Source: Asticcacaulis sp. AC460
GTDB lineage: Bacteria; Pseudomonadota; Alphaproteobacteria; Caulobacterales; Caulobacteraceae
Direction: 5' to 3'
DNA length: 64,000 bases
NCBI RefSeq assembly: GCF_000495795.1
Contig: NZ_AWGD01000037.1
Span: forward strand, 1 to 64,000
Within the stretch, counting starts at the first letter, position 1, and each line of letters starts with the position of its first letter. Position numbers and translations under genes: made by a program. Positions 1 through 8,994 of this stretch are shown here, one piece after another. Under the pieces are notes generated by a model, which worked only from the letters and a program-made list of their open reading frames with translations, was not told the DNA's origin and did no database searches.

Positions 1-1
1 T

Positions 2-3000
2 GGCCAGGAAGGCAGCGGCCTGGGCTACGGCATCTACGCCCAGCGCTACAACTCGGCCGGCGTCGCCCAAGGTGGCGAAGTCCACGTCAACACGGCGACG
101 GCGGGCAACCAGCGCTTCCCGACCACGGCCGCGCTTGAAAACGGCGGCTATGTCATCGCCTGGCAGGACAGCACCTCGACCGAGATCCAGTTCCAGCGCT
201 ACAATTCCAGCGGTGTGGCCCAGGGAACCAATACGGTGGCCAGCGCCAGTGCGCCGGGCAACCAGTCGGATCCGGCGATCGCAGGCTTAAGCACCGGCGG
301 CTTCGTCGTCGTCTGGACCAGCAGTGACGATGGCGGTGGTTCCGGTATCTACGCCCAGCGCTTCACCGCCAGCGGCACGGCTGACGGCAGCACCATCCTG
401 ATCAACACCACCACCTCGGGTGAACAGGTCGCCGCTTCGGTCAGCACCCTGGTCAATGGCAGCTTCGTGGTCACCTGGACCTCGGCCGACGCCGCCAACA
501 ACGGCATCTTCCAGAAGATCATCGAAGCCAATACGGTTCCGTATCTCAGCGGCGCCCAGGCCGAACTGTCGGCCGGCAGCGAAGATCATAACTATCAAGT
601 TACGCCTTCGACCCTGCTCCAGGGCGTCACCGACGATGAAGGCCACAGCCTGACGGTCACCGGCATCACCGGCAGCAACTTCACCGCCGGCTACAATGAT
701 GATGACGAGGTCTGGGTCATCACACCCACCCACAACTACAATGGCCCTCTGGTCCTGAACTACACGGTCTCCGACGGCCACGGCGGCACCCTGAACCTGA
801 CCCAGGAACTGACGATCAACGCCGTCAACGACGCCCCGATCCTGACCGGCACCCTCAGCGCCTCGGCGACCGAAGGCGGCTCGTCCGTCACCGTCGACGC
901 CCTGAGCAATGCCAGCGACGTCGAAAACAGCAGCCTGTCGGTCTCGGCCACCGGCCTGCCCTACGGCGTCACCAAATCGGGCAGCGTCTTCACCTTCGAT
1001 CCGACCAACAGCGCCTACGACTACCTGGCGGCCGGCGAGACCGCGAGCGTGACCGTCGGCTACGTGGTCACCGACGGCAATCTGGGAACCAGCGCCTCGT
1101 TCACCATCACCGTCACAGGCACCAACGACGCCCCGGTGTTCGAGGTCAGCGGCGATACCTCCGCCAGCCTCACCGAAGACACAGTCGCCACCAGCCTGAC
1201 CTCTTCCCCGCCGGTGCTGGAAGAGCTGACAGCCACGGGTTCCATCGACTTTACGGATGTCGACCTGCTCGACACCCATACAGTTACGGTCACCCCGGGC
1301 AATGTCATCTCCAGCGTCACCGAGTACTATGGCGCGCTTACCGCCGAGGTCAGCCCCGACTCGACCGGCGACGGCAGCGGCACGGTCAACTGGAGCTTCA
1401 GTGTCGATAACGCCGACATTCAGTTCCTGGCCGCCGGCCAGACCTGGACCCAGACCTACACGATCCAGATCAGCGACGGTCATAGCGGCTACGACACTGA
1501 AGTCGTCACCATCACCCTGCACGGCACCAATGACGCGCCGACCCTGAGCAGCAGCCAGGCCACGCTGGGCAGCGGAACGGAAGACCAGACCTATACGGTA
1601 ACGCTGGCGCAACTGCTGACCGGCTTCTCGGATGTCGACACCCTCGACGAACTGGCGGTGTCGAGCGTCACCTCCAACCATGGCTCCGTGAACAACAACG
1701 GCAACGGCACCTGGACTGTCACCCATACGGCCAACTATAACGGCAGCGTCACCCTCAGCTATACGGTCTCGGACGGCGAAGGCGGTTCCCTGCCGGCGAC
1801 GATCTCCTACAGCCTGACGGCGGTCAACGACGCCCCGATCGGCAACGACAGCGTCTCGATCAGCGGCACCGAAGATCAACCCAGCAACATCGACATCGCC
1901 GACCTGATCTCGGACGTCGATCATACCGATGCCCAGTTGACCCTTTCAGGCACCAGTGCCAACGGCACGGTCACGGCCAACGGTACGGTCCTGACCTTCA
2001 CCCCGACGGCGAACTTCCAGGGCTCGACCACCATCAACTATACGGTTTCCGACGGTACCCTGTCCGATACCGGCACGCTGTACATCTTTGTCGCCAACGT
2101 CAACGACGCGCCGACCGCCGATAGCTTCAATGGCGGCACGACCGACGAAGAAACGCAGATCGTCATCGATGTCGCCGGCCATATCGCTGACATCGACCCG
2201 TCCGAATCCCTGACCATCAGCGCCGCTGTCAGCGACCAGGGCTCGGTGTCGATCAGCGGGACCAACCTGACCTTCACCCCGGCGAGCAACTTCTACGGCA
2301 ACGCCACCATCACCTATACGGTGAGCGATGGCGACACCACGACCCAGGGCACGATCACGGTCGCGGTCACCAACACCTACGACGCCCCGACCGTCATTCC
2401 GGGCGCCACGATCCACATGCAGGAAGACACGGTCAAGACTCTCCATGTTTCGGATCTCCTTGCCGGCGTTGAAAACCCCGACGATGCCGATATCACGGTC
2501 TCGGACGTCTTCGCCTCCGAAGGCACCATCACCCTCAACCCGAACGGCACCTACCGCTACAATCCGCCGAACGACTACTACGGCCCCGTCACCATCAACT
2601 TCACGGTATCCGACGGCACCACCGACGTCCTGTCCGAGATCACGATCATCATCGAGAACGTCAACGACGCTCCGATCGCGCCGACCAGCCCAGGTTCGCT
2701 CGGCTCGGTGAACGAAGACGCCGTCTTCACCGGATCGGATGAGGCCCTGCTGACCGGCTGGACCGATATCGACTTCGAACGCGACGAGGACAACGTCCTG
2801 CCGGACCTGGTCGTGTCGGATATCTCGGTCAACCACGGTACGGTCGTCCGCGACGGCCACGGCGGCTTCACCATCACGCCGGACGCCAACTATAACGGCA
2901 CAGTCACCGTCACCTACAAGGTGTCGGACGGCACGACGCAGGTCACCGCCACCCGCAGCCTGACCGTTACGCCGCAACCCGATGCTCCGGACCTGACCGG

Positions 3001-5803
3001 CGAACCGGCCGACCTGACCGGCGCCCTGGAAGACCAGACCTTCAACATCACCACCGCCAGCCTGCTGCAGGGCGTTACCGATCCGGACGGCGGCAGCCCC
3101 AGCTTCACCATCACCGCGATCGAGGTCGATGAAGGCGCCATCAACCTCGTCAGCGGCAACTATGTCTATACTCCGGATGCCGACTTCAATGGCGATGTCA
3201 CCATCACCTACACCGTCTCCGACGGCAGCCTGACGCGTGTCCTGACCAACACCTTTACCGTCGGTGCCGTCAATGACGCGCCGCGTGGCACCGCTATGAC
3301 CTTCGATCCCATAATGGAAGACGGCATGGTGGCGTTCGAAGTCAGTGACTTGCTGGCCAACATCGTCGACCCGGAGGACGACCTGAACACCTCGGGTTGG
3401 TCCTTGAACCTCTACAACTCCGAAAACGGCACCTTCACAGTTAATACCAATACCCTGCTGTATGAATTCCGGCCCAATGCCGACTTCTACGGCGTGGCGA
3501 GCTTCCGCTACACCGTCAGCGACTTTTACGGTGGCACGACGGAATTCACCGGTTCAATCACAGTTACGGCCGTCAACGACGCGCCGACCGGTACGGCGGG
3601 GACCATCACCGGCGCCAGCGAAGACACGGTGACGAACATCAGCCGCGACACCCTGCTGTCGGGTATCAGCGATGTCGACAACCCGACCAAGTCGGGCTGG
3701 ACCATCCACTGCCTGAGCGCGACCAACGGCACCTTTGCTTCGGATGGCAGCGGCGGCTTCACCTTCACGCCGACCGCCAACTATAACGGCAGCGCCTCGA
3801 TCACCTACAAGGTATCGGACGGTTCGGGTGGCTCGACCATCTTCACCAGCACCTTCTCGGTCGCCGCGGTCAATGACAACCCGACGGCGCCGGAAGATCC
3901 CATCGACCTGGGTACCGCCACGGAAGATCAGCCGATCACCATCGACGCGGAGGACCTGCTGGCCGGCTGGACCGATGTCGACGGACCGACCACCTTCACG
4001 GTCCACAACCTGGATGCCGGCGACGGCTTCACGGTGGTCGACAACCACGACGGTACCTTCACGGTGACCACGCCGGACGACTACACCGGTGAGATCGCCT
4101 TCACCTACGAAGTCCACGACGCCACCACCGGCGTCGGCTACGGCGAAGCCACCATCGAGGTCCAAAACGTCTATGACGCGCCGGAACTGGATACCCCGGT
4201 CGAACTGGACAGCATCGACGAAGACACCTCCACCACGGTGTCCACTGAGGAACTTCTTCAGGGCTGGAGCAGTGCCGACGGCCTGAGCCTCACGATCTAC
4301 TCGATTAGCGCCAGCCATGCCTCGGTCACCGAGGAGGATGGTATTTACACCGTCACCCCGGACGCAGATTACAATGGCACCGTGGTTTTAACATACTGGA
4401 TCTCTGACGGCGAAACCGCCACCCCAACGACTCTGGAGGTAACGGTCAACTCGGTCATCGACCTGATCTGTTCCAGCACCTCCACCACCCTGGCGGCGGG
4501 CAAGGACAATCTGAAGCTGACCGGCAGCGACGACATCGACGGTACCGGCAACAGCCTGAACAACGTACTGACCGGCAATTCGGGCATGAACCGCCTCAAC
4601 GGCAGCACCGGCGCCGACACCATGTACGGCAAGGGCGAGGATGACCTCTACATCGTCGACAACATCGGTGACGTGGCATCGGAGCAAAGTGTGACAGGCA
4701 TCGACGACGGCGGCTTCGACACCGTCCGATCCTCGGTCTCCTACACCATCGGCGCCTTTATCGAAAACCTGCGCCTGACCGGCACGGGCAACATCAACGC
4801 CACCGGCAACTCGCTGGCCAACTACCTCTACGGCACGTCGGGCGCCAACATCCTCGACGGTTCGTATGGCGGCGACATCATGGACGGCGGCGCCGGCAAC
4901 GACACCTACTATGTCAATGTCGCCACCGACGAAGTCATCGAATATGTCGGCGGCGGCACGGCCGACACTGTTATCTCCCAGGTCAGCTACACCCTGGCCG
5001 ACAACCTGGAGAACGTCGAACTGGCCAGCTGGGGTACAGCAGCGACCAATGCCTGGGGCAACGCGGTGGCCAACCACGTCACCGGCGGCCGCGGTTCCAA
5101 CCAGCTCTACGGCATGGACGGCAACGACACCATCTCTGGCGGTGAAGGCAACGACACCCTCGACGGCGGTGCGGGCGCCGACTCCATGGCCGGCGGCCTC
5201 GGCTCCGACGTCTACTATGTCAACGACACCAACGACGTCGTCTTCGAAGACACCGGCACCGGCACAGGTACGGACACGGTCATCTCGACCGTCACCCGTA
5301 CCCTGGCCGCCAACGTCGAGAAGCTGGAACTGTCCGGTTCGGGCGCCATCGACGGCACCGGCAACACGCTGAACAACACCATCACCGGCAATATCGGGGC
5401 CAATGCCCTGGACGGCGGTGCGGGTGCCGACACCATCTCCGGCGGCGCGGGCATCGACCGCATCACCGGCGGTACGGGCAACGACAACCTGACCGGCGGT
5501 ACCGAAGCGGATACCTTCGTCTTCGCCAAGTCGGGCGGTGGCACCGACCACGCCACGGACTTCCAGGTCGGCATCGACCACCTGGCGTTCAACGCGTCGG
5601 AGTTCACCAACAGCCTGGCCAACACCCTGTTCACCAGCAACGCCAACGGTACGGCGGTCGGCAATGTCGGTCAGTTCATCTACAACACCACGACCCACAC
5701 CCTGGTCTGGGACAGCAACGGCACGGGCAGCGGCGGCGTTACGGCCACCGTCGTCTTCGACAACAATGTCACCATCACCAAGTCCGACCTCGTCTTCCAG
5801 TAA
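2..5803 (+). CDS. Giant cadherin/tandem-95-like RTX surface protein (5' end outside window)
   Basis: The reading frame is open from base 2, so the start lies upstream; 1933 residues are visible. The first ~180 are degenerate ~55-residue repeats (pattern GxYAQRYNxSGxAQG) like those in the N-terminus of the 12919-22872 protein. Next come about 13 Ig/cadherin-like modules of ~90-105 residues (visible residues ~180-1490), with NDAP/YDAP junctions and YTVSDG strands, typical of tandem-95/VCBS-type adhesins. Residues ~1500-1835 carry RTX-type GGxGxDxxxG calcium-binding repeats. The last ~95 residues (DTFVFA ... DLVFQ) match type I secretion C-terminal domains and are nearly identical to those of the second giant protein. 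Type I secretion and an adhesin or matrix role are inferred; no dedicated type I transporter is visible here. Confidence 0.85.
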   Translation, partial: GQEGSGLGYGIYAQRYNSAGVAQGGEVHVNTATAGNQRFPTTAALENGGYVIAWQDSTSTEIQFQRYNSSGVAQGTNTVASASAPGNQSDPAIAGLSTGGFVVVWTSSDDGGGSGIYAQRFTASGTADGSTILINTTTSGEQVAASVSTLVNGSFVVTWTSADAANNGIFQKIIEANTVPYLSGAQAELSAGSEDHNYQVTPSTLLQGVTDDEGHSLTVTGITGSNFTAGYNDDDEVWVITPTHNYNGPLVLNYTVSDGHGGTLNLTQELTINAVNDAPILTGTLSASATEGGSSVTVDALSNASDVENSSLSVSATGLPYGVTKSGSVFTFDPTNSAYDYLAAGETASVTVGYVVTDGNLGTSASFTITVTGTNDAPVFEVSGDTSASLTEDTVATSLTSSPPVLEELTATGSIDFTDVDLLDTHTVTVTPGNVISSVTEYYGALTAEVSPDSTGDGSGTVNWSFSVDNADIQFLAAGQTWTQTYTIQISDGHSGYDTEVVTITLHGTNDAPTLSSSQATLGSGTEDQTYTVTLAQLLTGFSDVDTLDELAVSSVTSNHGSVNNNGNGTWTVTHTANYNGSVTLSYTVSDGEGGSLPATISYSLTAVNDAPIGNDSVSISGTEDQPSNIDIADLISDVDHTDAQLTLSGTSANGTVTANGTVLTFTPTANFQGSTTINYTVSDGTLSDTGTLYIFVANVNDAPTADSFNGGTTDEETQIVIDVAGHIADIDPSESLTISAAVSDQGSVSISGTNLTFTPASNFYGNATITYTVSDGDTTTQGTITVAVTNTYDAPTVIPGATIHMQEDTVKTLHVSDLLAGVENPDDADITVSDVFASEGTITLNPNGTYRYNPPNDYYGPVTINFTVSDGTTDVLSEITIIIENVNDAPIAPTSPGSLGSVNEDAVFTGSDEALLTGWTDIDFERDEDNVLPDLVVSDISVNHGTVVRDGHGGFTITPDANYNGTVTVTYKVSDGTTQVTATRSLTVTPQPDAPDLTGEPADLTGALEDQTFNITTASLLQGVTDPDGGSPSFTITAIEVDEGAINLVSGNYVYTPDADFNGDVTITYTVSDGSLTRVLTNTFTVGAVNDAPRGTAMTFDPIMEDGMVAFEVSDLLANIVDPEDDLNTSGWSLNLYNSENGTFTVNTNTLLYEFRPNADFYGVASFRYTVSDFYGGTTEFTGSITVTAVNDAPTGTAGTITGASEDTVTNISRDTLLSGISDVDNPTKSGWTIHCLSATNGTFASDGSGGFTFTPTANYNGSASITYKVSDGSGGSTIFTSTFSVAAVNDNPTAPEDPIDLGTATEDQPITIDAEDLLAGWTDVDGPTTFTVHNLDAGDGFTVVDNHDGTFTVTTPDDYTGEIAFTYEVHDATTGVGYGEATIEVQNVYDAPELDTPVELDSIDEDTSTTVSTEELLQGWSSADGLSLTIYSISASHASVTEEDGIYTVTPDADYNGTVVLTYWISDGETATPTTLEVTVNSVIDLICSSTSTTLAAGKDNLKLTGSDDIDGTGNSLNNVLTGNSGMNRLNGSTGADTMYGKGEDDLYIVDNIGDVASEQSVTGIDDGGFDTVRSSVSYTIGAFIENLRLTGTGNINATGNSLANYLYGTSGANILDGSYGGDIMDGGAGNDTYYVNVATDEVIEYVGGGTADTVISQVSYTLADNLENVELASWGTAATNAWGNAVANHVTGGRGSNQLYGMDGNDTISGGEGNDTLDGGAGADSMAGGLGSDVYYVNDTNDVVFEDTGTGTGTDTVISTVTRTLAANVEKLELSGSGAIDGTGNTLNNTITGNIGANALDGGAGADTISGGAGIDRITGGTGNDNLTGGTEADTFVFAKSGGGTDHATDFQVGIDHLAFNASEFTNSLANTLFTSNANGTAVGNVGQFIYNTTTHTLVWDSNGTGSGGVTATVVFDNNVTITKSDLVFQ

Positions 5804-5939
5804 CACCGGCCAAACCCGGAAAAATCAAGGTTCAAATCAGCCTTCGTGCGCCATCACATCCGTGCGGCCATATGGAGCCGGGACGGAACTTGACCTCGCG
5901 GCGCGAAGCAGCACATAGGATTTGCAACCTTGATCCGGG
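5804..5939. other. Intergenic gap between giant protein and glycosyltransferase
   Basis: No gene is visible. TTGACC at 5890-5895 could be a -35 element, but no good -10 follows. A 9-base inverted repeat (ATCAAGGTT at 5825-5833, AACCTTGAT at 5926-5934) ends six bases before the next start codon. No intrinsic terminator with a T-run follows the giant gene, so read-through into the glycosyltransferase is possible. Confidence 0.35.
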
Positions 5940-8126
5940 ATGGCAGGTTTTCGCAGCATGGACACCGCCCTTTCGGAGGCGCTAAACCGGATCGTCGGCC
6001 TCGGCCAGGCTGGCCGCTTCGCCGAAGCGCAAGCCCTGGCGCAGAGCCTGACGGCTGATCGCCCCGATGACGCCGCGCCCCACCATCTGCTCGGGCTGGC
6101 ATTGCAGCAGGGTGGGGAGCCCGAAGCGGCGCTCCTCCCGCTTCGCCGGGCGATGGACCTGGAACCGCAGACGGCGGTCTTCCATATGCATTTCGGGATC
6201 GCAGCGGCCCAGGCGGGTCAACTGGACGCAGCCGAGTCCAGCCTGCAGCGGGCACTGGACCTGGCGCCCGGTCATGTCGAGGCCCGTTACAATCTCGCCC
6301 TGATCCTCGAACGGCAGGGCCGTCTTGCCGATGCGGCCGAGGTTTTGACCGCACTGGTCGCCGCCGCGCCCGACCACGTCGCGGCCCGGATCCGCCTCGG
6401 CACCCTTCACCGCAAGAACGGCCGGCTGCCTGAATCTCTCGACATGATCGAAGGCGCTCTGCAACTGGCGCCGGGCCATGCGGACGGCCATTTCGCCCGC
6501 GCCATGACCCTGGTCGCGCTGGAGCGCAAGGATGAGGCCGAAGCGGCCTACCGTCAGGCGATTCGGCTGCAGCCCAACCTGCAGATGGCGATCAACAATC
6601 TCGGTATCCTGCTGGAAGGTCGCGGCCAACCCAGGGAGGCCATGGCGGTCTATGAGGCCGCCGTGGCGCGTGACCCGACCCAGTCCGCGCCGCGGCTCAA
6701 CCTGGCCCGGCTATTGGCCGACAGCCGCGAAACCCGCCGTGCCATCGATCACTACCGCTTTCTGCTGGCGCGCGACCCCGACAACCTGGCCGTCCTCGAT
6801 TCTCTGGTCTTTCACCTGCGCGAACTGGCCGACTGGAGTGAGATCGACACCCTGATGGACCGCCTGGTCAAGGGCATTGAGGCGCGTGCCGCCGCCGGTG
6901 AAGAGGTCGCGGTGCCGCCGTTCAGCGCCCTGTCCCTGCCCCTGACGTCACAGGTCCAGCAGGCCGTTGCGCGTTCGCACGTCCGCAAGCTGGCCGGCAA
7001 CATCGCGCCCTTGGCACCGCGCCCCCTCTCCGCGTCGGGGCCGCTGCGCATCGGCTACCTGTCGGCGGATTTCCGCGAACATCCGGTCGCTCATCTGGTC
7101 GCAGGGCTGATGTCCGCCCACGATCGCCACCAGGTGTCCGTCACTGCCTACGCTCTGGGGCCGGCGGACGACAGCCAGTGGCGCCAGCGGGTCATTGCCG
7201 GCTGCGATCGCTTCGTCGCCCTGAAATCCGGCCAACCCCATGCCTCAGCCCAGCGTATCCGCGACGACGGGATCGACATACTGGTCGATCTGACCGGCTA
7301 CACCCGGTTTGGCGAGCCCGAGATCCTGGCGCATCGGCCGGCGCCGGTTCAGGTCAACTGGCTGGGCTTTCCCGGCACCTTCGGTGCACCATGGGTCGAC
7401 TTTGTCCTGGCCGATCCGGTCGTGGTGCCACCGCAGGACGATGTCTGGTTCGATGAGACGGTGATACGCCTGCCGGGCTGTTATCTGATTCACGACCGCA
7501 ACCAGCCGCTGGCGGAGTGGACGCCGACGCGCGCCGAACTTGGGCTGCCGGAACATGGCTTCGTGTTCTCGTGCTTCAACAACGCCTACAAGATCACGCC
7601 CGAGGTTTTTGCCGACTGGATGGCGATCCTTGCCGCAGCTCCGGACAGCGTGCTGTGGCTGCTGAAGGGCCCTGATGAATCCCTGACCCATTTCCGCATG
7701 TATGCGCAGGAACACGGCATCGACCCCGACCGGCTGATTTTTGCCAGCCATGAGCCCAAACCTCGCCACCTCGCGCGTTACCGGCAGGCTGACCTCATCC
7801 TCGACACCCCGATCTACAATGCCCACATCACCGCCAGCGACGGCATCTGGGGTGGCGTTCCGGTCCTGACCCGACCGGGCGACACCTTTGCCGGCCGGGT
7901 GGCAGCCAGCCTGGCGCGCAGTGTCGGCCTCGACGACATGATCGTCTCAAGCCGCGCGGACTATGTCGCGCGCGCCGTCGCCCTGGCGAAGGACCCTGAC
8001 GCCTATGGCGAGGTCCGCCGACGGATAAGCCAGGCCCGCTTCAACAGTCCCTTATTCGACGTCCAGACTTTCGCCCGCCATCTTGAGGCGGCCTTTCGCG
8101 ACATGCGCGCGGCCAGAGGTGGATGA
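5940..8126 (+). CDS. TPR-containing GT41 glycosyltransferase (OGT/SPINDLY-like)
   Basis: The protein has 728 residues. Residues ~10-340 are tandem tetratricopeptide repeats (A..A..L..AL...P units). The rest is a GT41 catalytic region: IGYLSADFREHPVAH near residue 370 corresponds to the family's HP-containing N-lobe motif. FSCFNNAYKITPEVFADW and ILDTPIYNAHITASDGIWGG, followed by GVPVLTRPGDTFAGRV, are the nucleotide-sugar-binding C-lobe motifs. GT41 enzymes transfer a sugar (GlcNAc or fucose in characterised members) to Ser/Thr of proteins in the cytoplasm. It lies between two Thr/Ser-rich giant secreted proteins and next to a methyltransferase and a UDP-xylose synthase gene, so those proteins are candidate acceptors (inference). 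ATG 5940 lacks a clear ribosome site; ATG 5958, preceded by GCAGG, is an alternative start. Confidence 0.9.
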   Translation: MAGFRSMDTALSEALNRIVGLGQAGRFAEAQALAQSLTADRPDDAAPHHLLGLALQQGGEPEAALLPLRRAMDLEPQTAVFHMHFGIAAAQAGQLDAAESSLQRALDLAPGHVEARYNLALILERQGRLADAAEVLTALVAAAPDHVAARIRLGTLHRKNGRLPESLDMIEGALQLAPGHADGHFARAMTLVALERKDEAEAAYRQAIRLQPNLQMAINNLGILLEGRGQPREAMAVYEAAVARDPTQSAPRLNLARLLADSRETRRAIDHYRFLLARDPDNLAVLDSLVFHLRELADWSEIDTLMDRLVKGIEARAAAGEEVAVPPFSALSLPLTSQVQQAVARSHVRKLAGNIAPLAPRPLSASGPLRIGYLSADFREHPVAHLVAGLMSAHDRHQVSVTAYALGPADDSQWRQRVIAGCDRFVALKSGQPHASAQRIRDDGIDILVDLTGYTRFGEPEILAHRPAPVQVNWLGFPGTFGAPWVDFVLADPVVVPPQDDVWFDETVIRLPGCYLIHDRNQPLAEWTPTRAELGLPEHGFVFSCFNNAYKITPEVFADWMAILAAAPDSVLWLLKGPDESLTHFRMYAQEHGIDPDRLIFASHEPKPRHLARYRQADLILDTPIYNAHITASDGIWGGVPVLTRPGDTFAGRVAASLARSVGLDDMIVSSRADYVARAVALAKDPDAYGEVRRRISQARFNSPLFDVQTFARHLEAAFRDMRAARGG

Positions 8127-8132
8127 CCTGAC

Positions 8133-8993
8133 GTGAAGGCCATGCGCGCCATTCTCAAGGCGGTCCTCCCCGGGCCGGCGGATCCGATCCGGATTGTCGA
8201 TATTGGCGCCAGCCCGATCGACGGTGACCCGCCCTACGCGCCGCTTCTGGCCATGGGACGGGCGCAGGTTACGGGCTTCGAACCCGATGCCGCGGCGTTG
8301 GCGGCGCTCAACCTCAAAAGGGGCCCGGCGGAAACCTATCTGCCGCATGCGGTGGGCGATGGGGGGCGTCATATCCTGCATATCTGCAAGGCCCCAGGCA
8401 TGACCTCGCTCCTGGAGCCGAACATGCCGCTGCTGGAACTATTTCATGGTTTTGGCGCCTGGGGCAGGGTCATCGCCACCGAGGCGGTCGACACCGTGCG
8501 GCTCGACGACGTACCGGAGGTTCGAGGCGTGGAATACCTCAAGATCGACATCCAGGGCGGCGAACTCATGGCCCTGCAAAACGCCATGCAATGCCTGCAA
8601 ACGGCGCTTCTCATCCATACTGAGGTCGAATTCCTGCCCATGTATGTCGACCAGCCACTCTACGCCGATGTCGACCGCTTCCTGCGCACCCAGGGCTTCA
8701 TGATCCACCGGTTCGCCCCGCTCACCAGCCGGGCGATCAAGCCGCTCATGATCGGCAACGATCCCCGTGCGGGTTTCAGCCAGGTTCTGTGGGCGGATGC
8801 CGTATTTGTGCGCGACATCACGCGCCTGGACCTGATGACGGCGGACCAACTGCTGCGGCTCGCCGAGATACTGCACGATGTCTACCGTTCGTACGACGTC
8901 TCGCTGCACCTGCTGAAGGCCTATGACCGGCGTTGCGGTACTGCGTGTGGCGACATCTATTTGCAGGCCGTAACGGCCCGGCAGCCGTCATAG
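8133..8993 (+). CDS. FkbM-like SAM-dependent methyltransferase
   Basis: The protein has 286 residues. RIVDIGASPIDGDPPY near residue 20 is a motif I (SAM-binding) glycine loop, GFEPDAAAL follows as the acidic second-strand motif, and VEYLKIDIQGGELMALQNA near residue 130 is the FkbM-type D-x-x-G-x-E signature. FkbM-family enzymes O-methylate sugars or natural products. It begins six bases after the GT41 gene, so the two are likely co-transcribed, and methylation of the transferred glycan is a reasonable inference. The start is GTG 8133 with AGAGGTGG upstream; ATG 8142 is possible. The fold is clear but the substrate is unknown. Confidence 0.8.
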   Translation: MKAMRAILKAVLPGPADPIRIVDIGASPIDGDPPYAPLLAMGRAQVTGFEPDAAALAALNLKRGPAETYLPHAVGDGGRHILHICKAPGMTSLLEPNMPLLELFHGFGAWGRVIATEAVDTVRLDDVPEVRGVEYLKIDIQGGELMALQNAMQCLQTALLIHTEVEFLPMYVDQPLYADVDRFLRTQGFMIHRFAPLTSRAIKPLMIGNDPRAGFSQVLWADAVFVRDITRLDLMTADQLLRLAEILHDVYRSYDVSLHLLKAYDRRCGTACGDIYLQAVTARQPS

Positions 8994-8994
8994 G

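Noticed and set aside
287..1924. 545-codon minus-strand frame opposite the first giant gene
   Set aside because: Shadow of tandem modules; no start signal or recognisable domain.
5825..5934. 9-base inverted repeat bracketing the gap before the GT41 gene
   Set aside because: A ~92-base loop and short arms could arise by chance; no further support.
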